Positions 1 to 7,957 of a DNA stretch of 64,000 bases are shown here, one piece after another. Where the stretch lies: contig NZ_JAAGWK010000009.1 in the NCBI RefSeq assembly GCF_010685995.1, positions 547,560 to 611,559 of the forward strand, read 5' to 3'. Under the pieces are notes generated by a model. It was not told where the DNA came from, made no database searches, and saw nothing but the letters and a program-made list of their open reading frames with translations. The stretch's first letter is position 1; the number at the start of each line of letters is the position of its first letter. This stretch comes from Goekera deserti (GTDB lineage: Bacteria > Actinomycetota > Actinomycetes > Mycobacteriales > Geodermatophilaceae). A program made the translations under genes and the position numbers.

Positions 1-930
1 CGGGCGTGGGCGCAGCCGGTCGGGGAGCTCTCCCGCGGGTTCCTGCAGATGGCCGAGATGGTGAACGTCTCGCGGCTGTCCAACGCGATGCGCTCGGCGG
101 CCCTGATGCGCCGGGCCACCCGGGAGGCCGTCGAGCACGCCCGCGGTCGCGTCGTCTCCGGCCGGGCGCTGTTCGACCAGCCGCTGATGCGGGTCACCCT
201 GCTGTCCCTGGCCCTGCAGGCCGAGGCGGCGCTCACCCTGGTGCTGGACACCGCAGCGGTGCTGGACGCCGCCGACGCCGGCGACGCGCGGGCCCGCAGC
301 CTGATCCGGGTGATGACCCCGCTGGCGAAGTACACGATCTGCAAGGAGGCCCGCCGGGTCACCGGAGAGGCCATGGAGGTGCGCGGCGGCAACGGCTACA
401 TCGAGGACTGGGTCGACCCCAAGCTCGTCCGCGACGCCCACCTGCCCTCGATCTGGGAAGGCAGCTCCAACGTCATCGCCCTGGACGTGCTGCGCTGCCT
501 GCGCCGGGACGCCTCGCACCGGGTGCTCGCCGACCACGAGACCACCCGCCTGGACGCGGTGACCGACGTCGACGCGCAGCCGGCGGCGGCCTGGCTGCGG
601 GCTCGCTGGGCCCGGCTGCGCGCGCGGGGCGAGGAGCTGCTCACCCGGCCCGAGGCCCGCCAGCAGGCACTGGTGGGCTCCTACGCCCGCGACCTGGCGA
701 CCACCATGATGGCCACGTCGCTGCTGGTGCAGGCCGACCACGACCTGGCCCGGCAGGCGGGCTCCCGGACGCTGCTGGTCGCCTACAGCTGGCTGCTCAC
801 CCTCGACGGGGTGCCGGTGGACGAGCTGGCCGTCGCCCAGGAGGAGCTGGCCGCCGTCGTCGACGGCGGGCACGTCGCGGCCGGCGCGGTCGAGGCGCTG
901 CTCGCGGAAGCGGGTTGGGCCGGTGCCTGA
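1..930 (+). CDS. Acyl-CoA dehydrogenase family protein (5' end outside window)
   Basis: The reading frame is open from base 1, so the N-terminal half lies outside the window; 309 codons are visible. The C-terminal acyl-CoA dehydrogenase helical domain is clear: R-G-G-N-G-Y near visible residues 127-132, followed by a P-S-I-W-E-G-S-S-N-V stretch near 149-158, which in AidB/isovaleryl-type members contacts FAD and closes the active site. The family oxidises the alpha-beta bond of acyl-CoA with FAD as cofactor; the substrate here cannot be read. The stop overlaps the GTG start of the CoA-transferase gene by eight bases, so the two are co-transcribed with the downstream crotonase as an acyl-CoA catabolic unit. 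Confidence 0.88.
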   Translation, partial: RAWAQPVGELSRGFLQMAEMVNVSRLSNAMRSAALMRRATREAVEHARGRVVSGRALFDQPLMRVTLLSLALQAEAALTLVLDTAAVLDAADAGDARARSLIRVMTPLAKYTICKEARRVTGEAMEVRGGNGYIEDWVDPKLVRDAHLPSIWEGSSNVIALDVLRCLRRDASHRVLADHETTRLDAVTDVDAQPAAAWLRARWARLRARGEELLTRPEARQQALVGSYARDLATTMMATSLLVQADHDLARQAGSRTLLVAYSWLLTLDGVPVDELAVAQEELAAVVDGGHVAAGAVEALLAEAGWAGA

Positions 931-2143
931 GGCGAGCGGGCACGACACCGGACAGCCGGGCTCGCCGAGCCTGCCGCTGGCCGGGATCCGGGTGGTCGAC
1001 CTGTCCAAGATCCTCGCCGGGCCCTACGTGACGATGTCCCTGGGTGACCTGGGCGCCGAAGTGGTCAAGGTCGAGTCACCCGGCACCGGTGACCCGACCC
1101 GGACCTGGGGGCCGCCGTTCTCCGGGCCGGACGCCACGTACTACCTGGCGACCAACCGCAACAAGCGGTCCGTCGTGCTGGACCTGAAGTCCGCCGAGGG
1201 CCGCGAGGTCGTGGACCGGCTGCTGCAGACCGCCGACGTCGTGGTGGAGAACTTCCGGCCCGGCAGCTCGCTGGCGCGGGAGTACGACCACCGGGAGCTC
1301 GCGGCCCGGTACCCCTCGCTGGTGGTGCTGCACATCTCCGCGTTCGGCGACACCGGGCCGCTGCGGCACGAGCCGGGCTACGACATGGTGGCCCAGGCCG
1401 CGGGCGGGCTGATGTCGCTCACCGGGGAACCCGGCGGCCCGCCGATGAAGGCCGGCTACGCCATGGGTGACCTGGGCGCGGCGCTGTTCGGCATGATCGG
1501 CGTCTGCTCGGCGCTGGTCGCCCGGGAGCGCACCGGCCGAGGCGGCTACGTGACGACGTCGCTGTTCGAGTCGCAGCTGGCCCTGCACATCAACTGGGCG
1601 ACCGGGTACTTCGCCACCGGCGTCGACCCCACCCCGCTGGGCTCCGGGCACCCGAACCTGGTGCCGTACCAGGCCTACCCGGCCGGCGACGGTCACCTGG
1701 TGATCGCCGTGGGCAACGACGGCCTGTGGCGCCGGCTGTGTGCCTGCCTCGGCGTCCCGGAGCTCGCCGACGACCCGGCGTACGCCACCAACGCCGCACG
1801 GGTCGAGCACCGCACCGAGCTGAACGACCTGCTGGAGCGGGCCCTCGCCGGCCACCCGGTCGATCACTGGTGCGCGGTGCTGGGCGCCGAGGGCATCCCG
1901 GTGAGCCCGATCCGCACCCTGGCCGAGGTGTACGCCAGCGAGCAGACCGCCGCGCTGGGCATGGTGGGCACGGTCGAGCACCCCGTCGTCGGGCCGCTGC
2001 GGCAGGTGGGCTTCCCGGTCAGCTACGACGGCGCCCGGCCGGCGGCCCGCTCCGCGCCGCCGCTGCTGGGCGAGCACACCGAGGAGGTGCTGCGCGAGCT
2101 CGGCTACGGTCCCGACGAGATCGCCCGGTTCGGGCAGTCGTGA
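923..2143 (+). CDS. CaiB/BaiF family (class III) CoA-transferase
   Basis: 406-residue protein with the family III CoA-transferase pattern: N-terminal G-I-R-V-V-D-L-S-K-I-L-A-G-P followed by G-A-E-V-V-K-V-E, and the conserved P-G-Y-D segment with Asp near residue 154, which forms the acyl-enzyme anhydride in this family. Such enzymes move CoA between carboxylic acids (formyl-CoA, carnitine, succinyl-CoA and others); the substrate pair is not evident. The GTG start lies inside the last codons of the acyl-CoA dehydrogenase gene and the stop abuts the crotonase gene, so translation is probably coupled. A CoA-transferase activating an acid that is then desaturated and hydrated is the simplest reading of the operon (inference). 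Confidence 0.93.
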   Translation: MPEASGHDTGQPGSPSLPLAGIRVVDLSKILAGPYVTMSLGDLGAEVVKVESPGTGDPTRTWGPPFSGPDATYYLATNRNKRSVVLDLKSAEGREVVDRLLQTADVVVENFRPGSSLAREYDHRELAARYPSLVVLHISAFGDTGPLRHEPGYDMVAQAAGGLMSLTGEPGGPPMKAGYAMGDLGAALFGMIGVCSALVARERTGRGGYVTTSLFESQLALHINWATGYFATGVDPTPLGSGHPNLVPYQAYPAGDGHLVIAVGNDGLWRRLCACLGVPELADDPAYATNAARVEHRTELNDLLERALAGHPVDHWCAVLGAEGIPVSPIRTLAEVYASEQTAALGMVGTVEHPVVGPLRQVGFPVSYDGARPAARSAPPLLGEHTEEVLRELGYGPDEIARFGQS

Positions 2144-2160
2144 CCGATCGAGAGGACACC

Positions 2161-2961
2161 ATGGGCCCCGACGGAGCACCGGCCGTGCTGTACGACGTCG
2201 ACGGGCCGGTCGCCACGATCCGGCTGAACCGGCCCGCGGTGCGCAACAGCGTGGACGGGCCGACCGCGCGGCTGCTGCGCGAGGCGTTCCACCGCATGGC
2301 CGACGACGACGCGGTGCGGGTCGCCGTGCTGGCCGGGGAGGGCGGCACCTTCTGCGCCGGTGCCGACCTGACCGCGGTGGGTGACCCGGCGCGACGCAAC
2401 GACCTGGACCCCGACGGCGGCGGGGAGGGGCCGATGGGCCCCACCCGCACCGCCCTGTCCAAGCCGCTGATCGCCGCCGTCAGCGGTCACGCGGTGGCCG
2501 GCGGGCTGGAGCTGGCACTGCTGGCCGACCTGCGGGTCGCCGAGGAGGACGCGGTGCTCGGCGTCTTCTGCCGCCGCTGGGGCGTGCCGCTGATCGACGG
2601 TGGCACCGCGCGCCTGCCCCGGGTGGTGGGCCTGGGCCGGGCACTGGACCTGGTGCTCACCGGCCGGCCGGTCGACGCGGCCGAGGCGCTGTCGATGGGG
2701 CTGGTCGACCGGGTGGTGCCGCGCGGCGGGGCGCTGGCGGCCGCCCAGCAGCTGGCCGCCGAGATCGCCGCCTTCCCGTTCGGCTGCATGCTCGCCGACC
2801 GCGCCTCGGTGTACGCCGGGCTGGACCTGCCGCTGGCCGAGGCGCTGCGCGCCGAGGGCGCATCCGGCACCCCGCTGGTGCTGGCCGAGGGCGTCGACGG
2901 CGCCGCCCGCTTCGTCGCCGGCGAGGGCCGGCACGGGTCCTTCGGCGACGCGGGTCGGTGA
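2161..2961 (+). CDS. Crotonase / enoyl-CoA hydratase family protein
   Basis: 266-residue crotonase-fold protein. Oxyanion-hole segments are present: G-T-F-C-A-G-A-D-L near residue 60, and G-H-A-V-A-G-G-L-E-L-A with the first catalytic Glu. The second catalytic Glu of true hydratases (usual F-G-x-P-E) is replaced by F-C-R-R-W-G-V-P-L-I-D, a pattern I associate with actinobacterial crotonases of uncertain reaction, so hydration is not assured. The ATG at 2161 is preceded by GAGAGGA; an in-frame GTG at 2140 overlapping the upstream stop is an alternative start. Third gene of the acyl-CoA operon; a degraded aldehyde dehydrogenase fragment follows on the other strand. Confidence 0.9.
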   Translation: MGPDGAPAVLYDVDGPVATIRLNRPAVRNSVDGPTARLLREAFHRMADDDAVRVAVLAGEGGTFCAGADLTAVGDPARRNDLDPDGGGEGPMGPTRTALSKPLIAAVSGHAVAGGLELALLADLRVAEEDAVLGVFCRRWGVPLIDGGTARLPRVVGLGRALDLVLTGRPVDAAEALSMGLVDRVVPRGGALAAAQQLAAEIAAFPFGCMLADRASVYAGLDLPLAEALRAEGASGTPLVLAEGVDGAARFVAGEGRHGSFGDAGR

Positions 2962-3028
2962 CGGGCGCCGCGCCGGGTGCGGCCTCGCCGCGCACCCGGC
3001 CGGTCGGCGGCTGACCGCACCGCCGGCG

Positions 3029-3199
3029 CGTGCCTGAGACGGTGATCCCGGTCAGCACCGACACCCGGTCCTCGGTGAGGTCGGTCATCGCCGCGTGCAC
3101 CCCCTCCCGCCCGACGCCGGTCTTCAGGCCGAACCGCCTGTCGTCGACCCGGGCGAAGGCCTCGTCGACGGAGTCCACGACGTCCAGGACGACGACCGC
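3029..3199 (-). pseudogene. Aldehyde dehydrogenase remnant with internal deletion
   Basis: Reading the minus strand from 3199 to 3029 gives 57 codons without a stop that join two separate parts of an aldehyde dehydrogenase. The first part (A-V-V-V-L-D-V-V-D-S-V-D-E-A-F-A-R-V, then R-R-F-G-L-K) resembles the region around P-V-D-S-x-D-E-A-x-A-R-V-N-D-S-x-F-G-L. It is followed at once by T-G-V-G-R-E-G-V-H-A-A-M-T-D-L-T-E-D-R, which resembles the extreme C-terminus (D-S-G-V-G-R-E-G, M-T-E). The tens of residues normally between these parts are missing, as is the whole N-terminal body with the catalytic Cys. I see no start or upstream remainder, so it is a decayed gene. Family assignment is by eye. 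Confidence 0.55.
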
Positions 3200-3249
3200 C
3201 CGTGGACCAGCACCCGCGCTCGGCGGATCCCCTGGACAGGAGGGAGACG

Positions 3250-3777
3250 ATGAACCGGGCCGCATCGGCGACCCCCGACGTCGGGAGACACACCGTGCGG
3301 GCGTACACCCCAGCCGACAGCGCCGCCGTCGTCGACCTCGTCGTGGCAGCCGGCATGTTCGCCCGCGAGGAGGCCGGCTTCCTCGCCGACGGCGTCCTGG
3401 ACGCGGACGACGACGGCGGCACCTGCGTCGTGGCGGACGCCGAGGACGGCCGGGGACTGGCCTCGGTGCTGTTCTACCGACCCGAGGAGTCCTCGGACCG
3501 GGGCTTCGACCTGACGATGATCGCGGTACGGCCCGACCTGCAGGGCGGTGGGCGCGGCGCCGCGCTCATGCGCCACGCCGAGGACGACCTCCGGCAGCGG
3601 GGGCAGCGACTGCTGGTCGTCCGCACCTCCGGCACACCGCAGTACGACCGGACGCGCGCCTTCTACCGCGGCCTGGGCTACGCCGAGCACAGCCGGGTGC
3701 CGGACTACTGGACCGACGGCGACGACCTGGTCGTGTTCAGCAAGCGCCTGGACGGGGAGACGCACGACGGGCGGTGA
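3250..3777 (+). CDS. GNAT family N-acetyltransferase
   Basis: 175-residue single-domain GNAT acetyltransferase. The acetyl-CoA pyrophosphate-binding motif A is visible as I-A-V-R-P-D-L-Q-G-G-G-R-G-A-A-L-M near the middle, and motif B follows as A-F-Y-R-G-L-G-Y. The substrate (small molecule, peptide or protein amine) cannot be told. The ATG at 3250 has a good ribosome-binding site (GGAGGGAGA) five to ten bases upstream, better than an in-frame ATG at 3202, which lies inside the region overlapping the aldehyde dehydrogenase remnant. Appears monocistronic; the next gene is convergent. Confidence 0.88.
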   Translation: MNRAASATPDVGRHTVRAYTPADSAAVVDLVVAAGMFAREEAGFLADGVLDADDDGGTCVVADAEDGRGLASVLFYRPEESSDRGFDLTMIAVRPDLQGGGRGAALMRHAEDDLRQRGQRLLVVRTSGTPQYDRTRAFYRGLGYAEHSRVPDYWTDGDDLVVFSKRLDGETHDGR

Positions 3778-4030
3778 TCGGCGCGGGGCGGCCCGGACGC
3801 CGCCCGGCCGGGCCGAGCACGATCAGGCCGGTGCGCGCGGCTGCCCGGCCGGGTCAGCCGCTGGCTCGCCGTGCCCCCGCGCGGCGGCGCGGGACGGCGC
3901 CCTGGCCCTGCCGCCACCGGTCGGCGCGGGCCTCCTCGGCCAGCTGACGAGCGGCGACGACCGTGGCGGGCTCGGCCGGCCGGGCGCCAGCGCGCACGGG
4001 TCCGTCGTCGACCGGGTCCGGCTGCACGGC

Positions 4031-4762
4031 TCAGCGCGCCCGGGTCGGGCACTGCCGGGACGCGGCGGCGGCGCGCTCCTCCGGGATGCCCGTCTCCGGG
4101 TACCAACCGGCACCGCCGGAGGCGATGAAGGCCGCCTCGTCCAGTGGCTCGGCGGGCGCGAAGCCCTTCGCGACCATGCAGGTGTGCGCGGCGAGGTAGT
4201 CGGCGTAGACCACCCGCAGGGCCACCTCGCTCAGCGGGGGTCGCGCGGGCTGGGCAGCCCGGCACGTCGTCATCGACGCCTCGTAGGCGGCCGACGAGAG
4301 TGCGGTGCCCTGCCACTCCACGCCGTTGCGGTGCACCGTCACCTGCCAGCCCGCCGCGGTCAGGCACTCCCCCAGCACGACGGCGTCGGCCCGCTGCCGG
4401 TCCCGGTCGGCCGCGAACTCCGCCAGCGCCTGCACCATCTCCGCCTCGGTGAGGTCACCGACCACCTCCACCGCCTCGTCGCGCTGCGCCGTGGCCTCGC
4501 GCTGCGCGGTGGCGTCGGGTACCGGCCCGCCGGGGGTCGCGACGTCGCCGCCCGGCCGGGTGGGGGCGGCGCCGAGCGAGCCGGCGACGGTCGGCACCGA
4601 GACGACCGTGACCACCGCCGCGACGACGGCCACCACGCCGGCCCGGGCGCGCCGGGCCCGGCGGTGCCGGGACACGACCTCCCCGGCGTCCAGCGGCGAC
4701 CAGCCGACGTCGTCGGCCATGTCGTGCAGCCCGGCGCGGACGGTGCCCTCGATGTCGTTCAC
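4031..4762 (-). CDS. Membrane protein encoded with a SigE-family sigma factor (possible anti-sigma partner)
   Basis: 243-residue protein without a family I can name. A basic segment (R-H-R-R-A-R-R-A-R, about residues 32-40) precedes a single membrane span at about 41-60 (A-G-V-V-A-V-V-A-A-V-V-T-V-V-S-V-P); the remaining 180 residues would be outside the cell and include several Cys. The GTG start at 4762 has GGAGGAGA upstream and overlaps the sigma factor stop codon as GTGA, so the two are translationally coupled. A short cytoplasmic N-terminus, one span and an outer domain, coded directly behind an ECF-type sigma factor, is the usual plan of an anti-sigma or sensor partner. That role is inferred from position; no zinc-binding anti-sigma HxxxCxxC motif is seen. 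Confidence 0.75.
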   Translation of the reverse strand: MNDIEGTVRAGLHDMADDVGWSPLDAGEVVSRHRRARRARAGVVAVVAAVVTVVSVPTVAGSLGAAPTRPGGDVATPGGPVPDATAQREATAQRDEAVEVVGDLTEAEMVQALAEFAADRDRQRADAVVLGECLTAAGWQVTVHRNGVEWQGTALSSAAYEASMTTCRAAQPARPPLSEVALRVVYADYLAAHTCMVAKGFAPAEPLDEAAFIASGGAGWYPETGIPEERAAAASRQCPTRAR

Positions 4763-5292
4763 GGTGTCTCCTCCAGATGGGTGCGCGTGCGGGCCGGGAC
4801 GAGTTCCGGGTCGTCGGCCAGCAGCCGCCGCAGCGCCGCCAGTCCGCGGGTGACGTGGTTGTCCACCGTGCTCACCGAGCAGCCCATGAGGCGGGCGGTC
4901 TCGGCACGGCTGTGGTCGTCGTAGAACCGCAGCACCACCGCCGTGCGGACGCGGGGCGACAGCTCCCGCAGCGCGTCCCGCAGCTGGCCGCCCAGCGCGC
5001 GGGCCGCGTGCCCGTCGTCGGTGCCGGGGTCGGGCACCCGCTCGACCACCTGCTCGGTCGACGCCAGCCGGCGGAGCCAGCTGAGGTGCGCGTTGACCAT
5101 GAGGCGGCGCACGTAGGCGACCGGCTGGTCGGCGGCCTCGACCCGCGACCAGTGCCCGTAGGCCTTGGCCAGGGCGGTCTGGGCCAGGTCCTCCGCGTGG
5201 CCGCGGTCGCCGGTCAGCAGGTACGCCGTGCGCATCAGCGACGGCGAGTGCTCCCGGACGAACGAGCTGAACGCCTCGTGCGTGCCCCTCAC
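4759..5292 (-). CDS. SigE-family RNA polymerase sigma-70 factor (ECF type)
   Basis: 177-residue sigma factor with only regions 2 and 4. Region 2 runs from about residue 10 to 75 (L-M-R-T-A-Y-L-L-T-G-D, H-A-E-D-L-A-Q-T-A-L, P-V-A-Y-V-R-R). Region 4 is at about 110-160, with L-S-P-R-V-R-T-A-V-V-L-R-F-Y-D-D and the helix-turn-helix G-C-S-V-S-T-V-D-N-H. This is the actinobacterial SigE-family layout; its promoters are unknown. The start is a GTG at 5292. The stop overlaps the GTG of a membrane protein that may sense the signal controlling it. Upstream 50 bases away lies the stop of the MFS exporter gene on the same strand. Confidence 0.93.
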   Translation of the reverse strand: MRGTHEAFSSFVREHSPSLMRTAYLLTGDRGHAEDLAQTALAKAYGHWSRVEAADQPVAYVRRLMVNAHLSWLRRLASTEQVVERVPDPGTDDGHAARALGGQLRDALRELSPRVRTAVVLRFYDDHSRAETARLMGCSVSTVDNHVTRGLAALRRLLADDPELVPARTRTHLEETP

Positions 5293-5367
5293 GCGTCCCC
5301 CCGTCCTCGGTCCTCACTCTGCAGGACGCCGTCGACGGCCGATCCCTCCCACCCGCTCAGGTCACGA

Positions 5368-6906
5368 TCAGGCAACGGACGTCGGGCGCGGTGTCTGGTG
5401 GCTCGGCACCGGCGGCCCGGCGAGCACGACCGGCCCGGGGCGGAACAGGGCCGCGGTCACGGCGGCGCCGACGAGGAAGACGCCGGCCGCCACCCAGAAG
5501 ACGGTGTGGTAGCTGGACAGCGCCGCCAGCGCCTGCGCCTGCTCGGCGGGTGCACCGGCGTCGTCGGCGAGGTAGCGGTCGACCGCCGAGGCACTGATGT
5601 AGGTGAACGTGGCCAGGCCGATCGCGCCGCCGACCTGCTGCATGGTGTTGACCATGGCCGACGCGACCCCGGCGTCGTCGTCGTCCACACCGGAGGTGGC
5701 GACGTTCTGCGCGGAGCCGAACACCAGGCCGGTGCCGAAGCCGAACAGCAGCACCGCGGGCAGCACGCCGGTGAGGTAGCTGCTGTCCTGGTCGATGCCG
5801 GTCAGCAGCACCAGCGCGGCGACGGCGAACAGGCACCCGGCGGGGATGACCGGGCGCGGGCCCACCCGGGGCAGCAGCACCGAGCCGGAGACCCCGGCAC
5901 CCAGGACGAGGACCGCGGCGAACGGCAGGAAGCCGAGCCCCGCCTCCGTGGCCGACCAGCCGAGCGTCTGCTGCAGGTAGTAGGAGAGGTACAGGAACAC
6001 CGCGAACGAGCCGACCCCGGAGATCGCGATGCTGAGGAACCCGGCACCCCGGTTGCGGTCCCAGACCACCGACAGCGGCAGCAGCGGGTGCGCCGTCCGG
6101 GCCTCCCGCAGGACGAAGCCCACGACCAGCAGTGCGCCGACGGCGAGCGGGACCCAGGTGGACGGCGCCCCCCGGCCCTCGACGGCGGAGTTGCCCAGCC
6201 CGAACACCACACCGGCCAGGCCGGCCACCACCAGGACGGCGCCGGGCAGGTCCACCGAGCGGGTGGAGGCACCGCCGCGGGCCGCACCCGGGTCGCGGAC
6301 GAACGCGAGGGCGCCGAGCAGCGCGACGGCGGCGATGGCGACGTTGATGTAGAGGCACCAGCGCCAGGACAGCTGGTCGGTCAGCACGCCGCCGAGGGTC
6401 AGTCCGATGGCCCCGCCCATGCCCGAGACGGCACCGAAGACGGCGAAGGCTCGGCCTCGCTCGGTGGCGTCGTCGGCGAAGGTGACCGACACCAGGGACA
6501 GCGCGGCCGGTGCGAGCGCGGCGGCGAACAGGCCCTGGGCGATCCGGGCGCCGAGGAGCACCTCGAAGGTCGGTGCGGCTCCGCCCACGGCCGAGGAGAC
6601 GGCGAAGCCCACCAGCCCGATGGTCAGGAACCGCCGCCGGCCGAACCGGTCGGCCAGCCGGCCGCCGAACAGCAGCAGGCTCCCGTAGGCCAGCGCGTAC
6701 CCGGTGACGAGCCACTCCCGGTTCTCCAGGTCGAACCCGAGGTCGGACTGGGCGCTGGGCAGGGCGATGTTGATGATGGTCCCGTCGAGCACGTCCATCA
6801 GCTGGGCCAGGCTCAGCACCAGCAGCGCCAGCCACCGTCGGGGATCAGGCCCCGGGTCCTCCGGGAGTGCGTGCGCGGTGCCGGGGCGGACGTCACCTGT
6901 GGTCAC
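5368..6906 (-). CDS. DHA2-type MFS drug/proton antiporter (EmrB/QacA family)
   Basis: 512-residue multi-pass inner-membrane exporter, length and hydrophobicity consistent with 14 helices. Motifs of the DHA2 family are visible: L-M-D-V-L-D-G-T-I-I-N-I-A-L-P in helix 1, G-R-L-A-D-R-F-G-R-R-R in the loop between helices 2 and 3, and motif-C-like glycine/proline-rich helix 5 (G-G-A-I-G-L-T-L-G-G). The family expels toxic organic compounds using the proton gradient. It is divergent from a TetR regulator, and the 122-base spacer holds two palindromes that are probably the operators; de-repression by an exported compound is the expected control (inference). Substrate unknown. Confidence 0.93.
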   Translation of the reverse strand: MTTGDVRPGTAHALPEDPGPDPRRWLALLVLSLAQLMDVLDGTIINIALPSAQSDLGFDLENREWLVTGYALAYGSLLLFGGRLADRFGRRRFLTIGLVGFAVSSAVGGAAPTFEVLLGARIAQGLFAAALAPAALSLVSVTFADDATERGRAFAVFGAVSGMGGAIGLTLGGVLTDQLSWRWCLYINVAIAAVALLGALAFVRDPGAARGGASTRSVDLPGAVLVVAGLAGVVFGLGNSAVEGRGAPSTWVPLAVGALLVVGFVLREARTAHPLLPLSVVWDRNRGAGFLSIAISGVGSFAVFLYLSYYLQQTLGWSATEAGLGFLPFAAVLVLGAGVSGSVLLPRVGPRPVIPAGCLFAVAALVLLTGIDQDSSYLTGVLPAVLLFGFGTGLVFGSAQNVATSGVDDDDAGVASAMVNTMQQVGGAIGLATFTYISASAVDRYLADDAGAPAEQAQALAALSSYHTVFWVAAGVFLVGAAVTAALFRPGPVVLAGPPVPSHQTPRPTSVA

Positions 6907-6975
6907 GGGGTCTCCTCGATGATGGGCGCCGGCACCGGGATGCTCGGGGACGAGACGGCCGACTGTCAGGCAACG

Positions 6976-7011
6976 TACACTCAGTGTAGAAAAAAGCTAC
7001 ACTCGGTGTAG
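6976..7011. promoter_or_regulatory. Twin TetR-type operators in divergent MFS/TetR promoter region
   Basis: Two near-identical palindromes lie here: TACACTCAGTGTA (6976-6988) and CTACACTCGGTGTAG (6997-7011). Both have the half-site TACAC/GTGTA around a three-base spacer, and their centres are 22 bases apart, two helical turns, so two dimers could sit on the same DNA face. The second ends 18 bases before the TetR start codon and the first lies about 70 bases before the MFS start. The A6 run between them and the low GC mark this as promoter DNA. Binding by the adjacent TetR protein is inferred from position and symmetry. Confidence 0.8.
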
Positions 7012-7028
7012 ACCATGAGGAGGCATGG

Positions 7029-7715
7029 GTGGAGCAGGACGCGACCGGTCAGCAGGAGCCCGTCGGCGTCCGCGAGCGGAACCGGCAGGCGCTGCGCCGG
7101 AAGCTGTCGGACACGGCGACCGCGATGTTCCTGGAGCAGGGGTTCGACGCCGTGCGCGTCTCCGACGTCGCCCGGGCGTGTGGCGTGTCCACGAAGACGG
7201 TGTGGAACCACTTCCCCACCAAGGAGGCGCTGCTGCTGGACCGCGGCGAGCGGCTGGCCACGGCCCTGCGGACCGCCGCGGCCGAGCGCACCGACGTGCT
7301 CGAGGTCGTCGTCACCAGCATCGACACCGAGATCGACCAGCTCGACGCCGACGACCAGGACGACGGTCCGGACGGCGGCGTCCTGCGGTCCGTGCAGGCG
7401 TTCGTGCGGCTGGTGGAGGCCAACCCGGGGCTGCGCGCCGCGGCCGCCGACCGCTTCGAGCAGCTGGTCCGGCTCGCCGCCGACGCCCTCGCGGCGCAGA
7501 CCGGCACGCCCGCCCAGTCGCCGCAGAACCAGATCCTGGCCGGCGCGCTGATCAGCCTGTGGCGCCTGCACCTGAGCGCGCTGCTGCACGCCGGCGACCG
7601 GTCGCTACCCCCCGCGCAGCTGCGGGACCACGTCCGCCGCGAGGTGCACGCCGGCGCCGAGCTGGTGGCGGTGCTGGTGCGGGAGGCGGCCAGGCGCCCG
7701 GACGTCGGGGGCTGA
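7029..7715 (+). CDS. TetR family transcriptional regulator
   Basis: 228-residue regulator. An N-terminal TetR helix-turn-helix lies at about residues 18-65: A-T-A-M-F-L-E-Q-G-F-D-A-V-R-V-S-D-V-A-R, then C-G-V-S-T-K-T-V-W-N-H-F-P-T-K-E-A-L. It is followed by a variable C-terminal ligand domain containing an acidic linker (D-A-D-D-Q-D-D-G). The GTG start at 7029 has AGGAGG at 7018-7023. Divergent from an MFS exporter with two palindromic operators between, so it probably represses both itself and the exporter until an inducer binds. The ligand is unknown. Confidence 0.92.
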   Translation: MEQDATGQQEPVGVRERNRQALRRKLSDTATAMFLEQGFDAVRVSDVARACGVSTKTVWNHFPTKEALLLDRGERLATALRTAAAERTDVLEVVVTSIDTEIDQLDADDQDDGPDGGVLRSVQAFVRLVEANPGLRAAAADRFEQLVRLAADALAAQTGTPAQSPQNQILAGALISLWRLHLSALLHAGDRSLPPAQLRDHVRREVHAGAELVAVLVREAARRPDVGG

Positions 7716-7957
7716 GCCGCACGGCGTGGCCGTCGTCCGGAAGCGTCACCTCAGGGTGTCACGACGCGGCGTGCCCACCGCGCTCCTGGCGGCTCCCCCG
7801 CCCGAGCTGACCCTCGGCGTGCTCGTGCCCGACCCTGCCGCCACGGTGGCGCCCGCTGCCGCGGTGCGTGGCGCACTGTGGGCCGGCATGGGCGTCGCCG
7901 CGAGCGTCACACTCGTGCCGGAACCGAGTGCCCTCGACCGGCGCGCCCTGGTCTGAT

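Noticed and set aside
3778..4030. Possible small gene in the 253-base gap between the GNAT and membrane-protein genes
   Set aside because: Open frames are Arg/Pro-rich shadows with no start site; only short GC-rich inverted repeats are visible.
7726..7956. 76-codon plus-strand open frame after the TetR gene
   Set aside because: Third-position GC is moderately high, but there is no ribosome-binding site, family or conserved pattern; it may be chance or a remnant.
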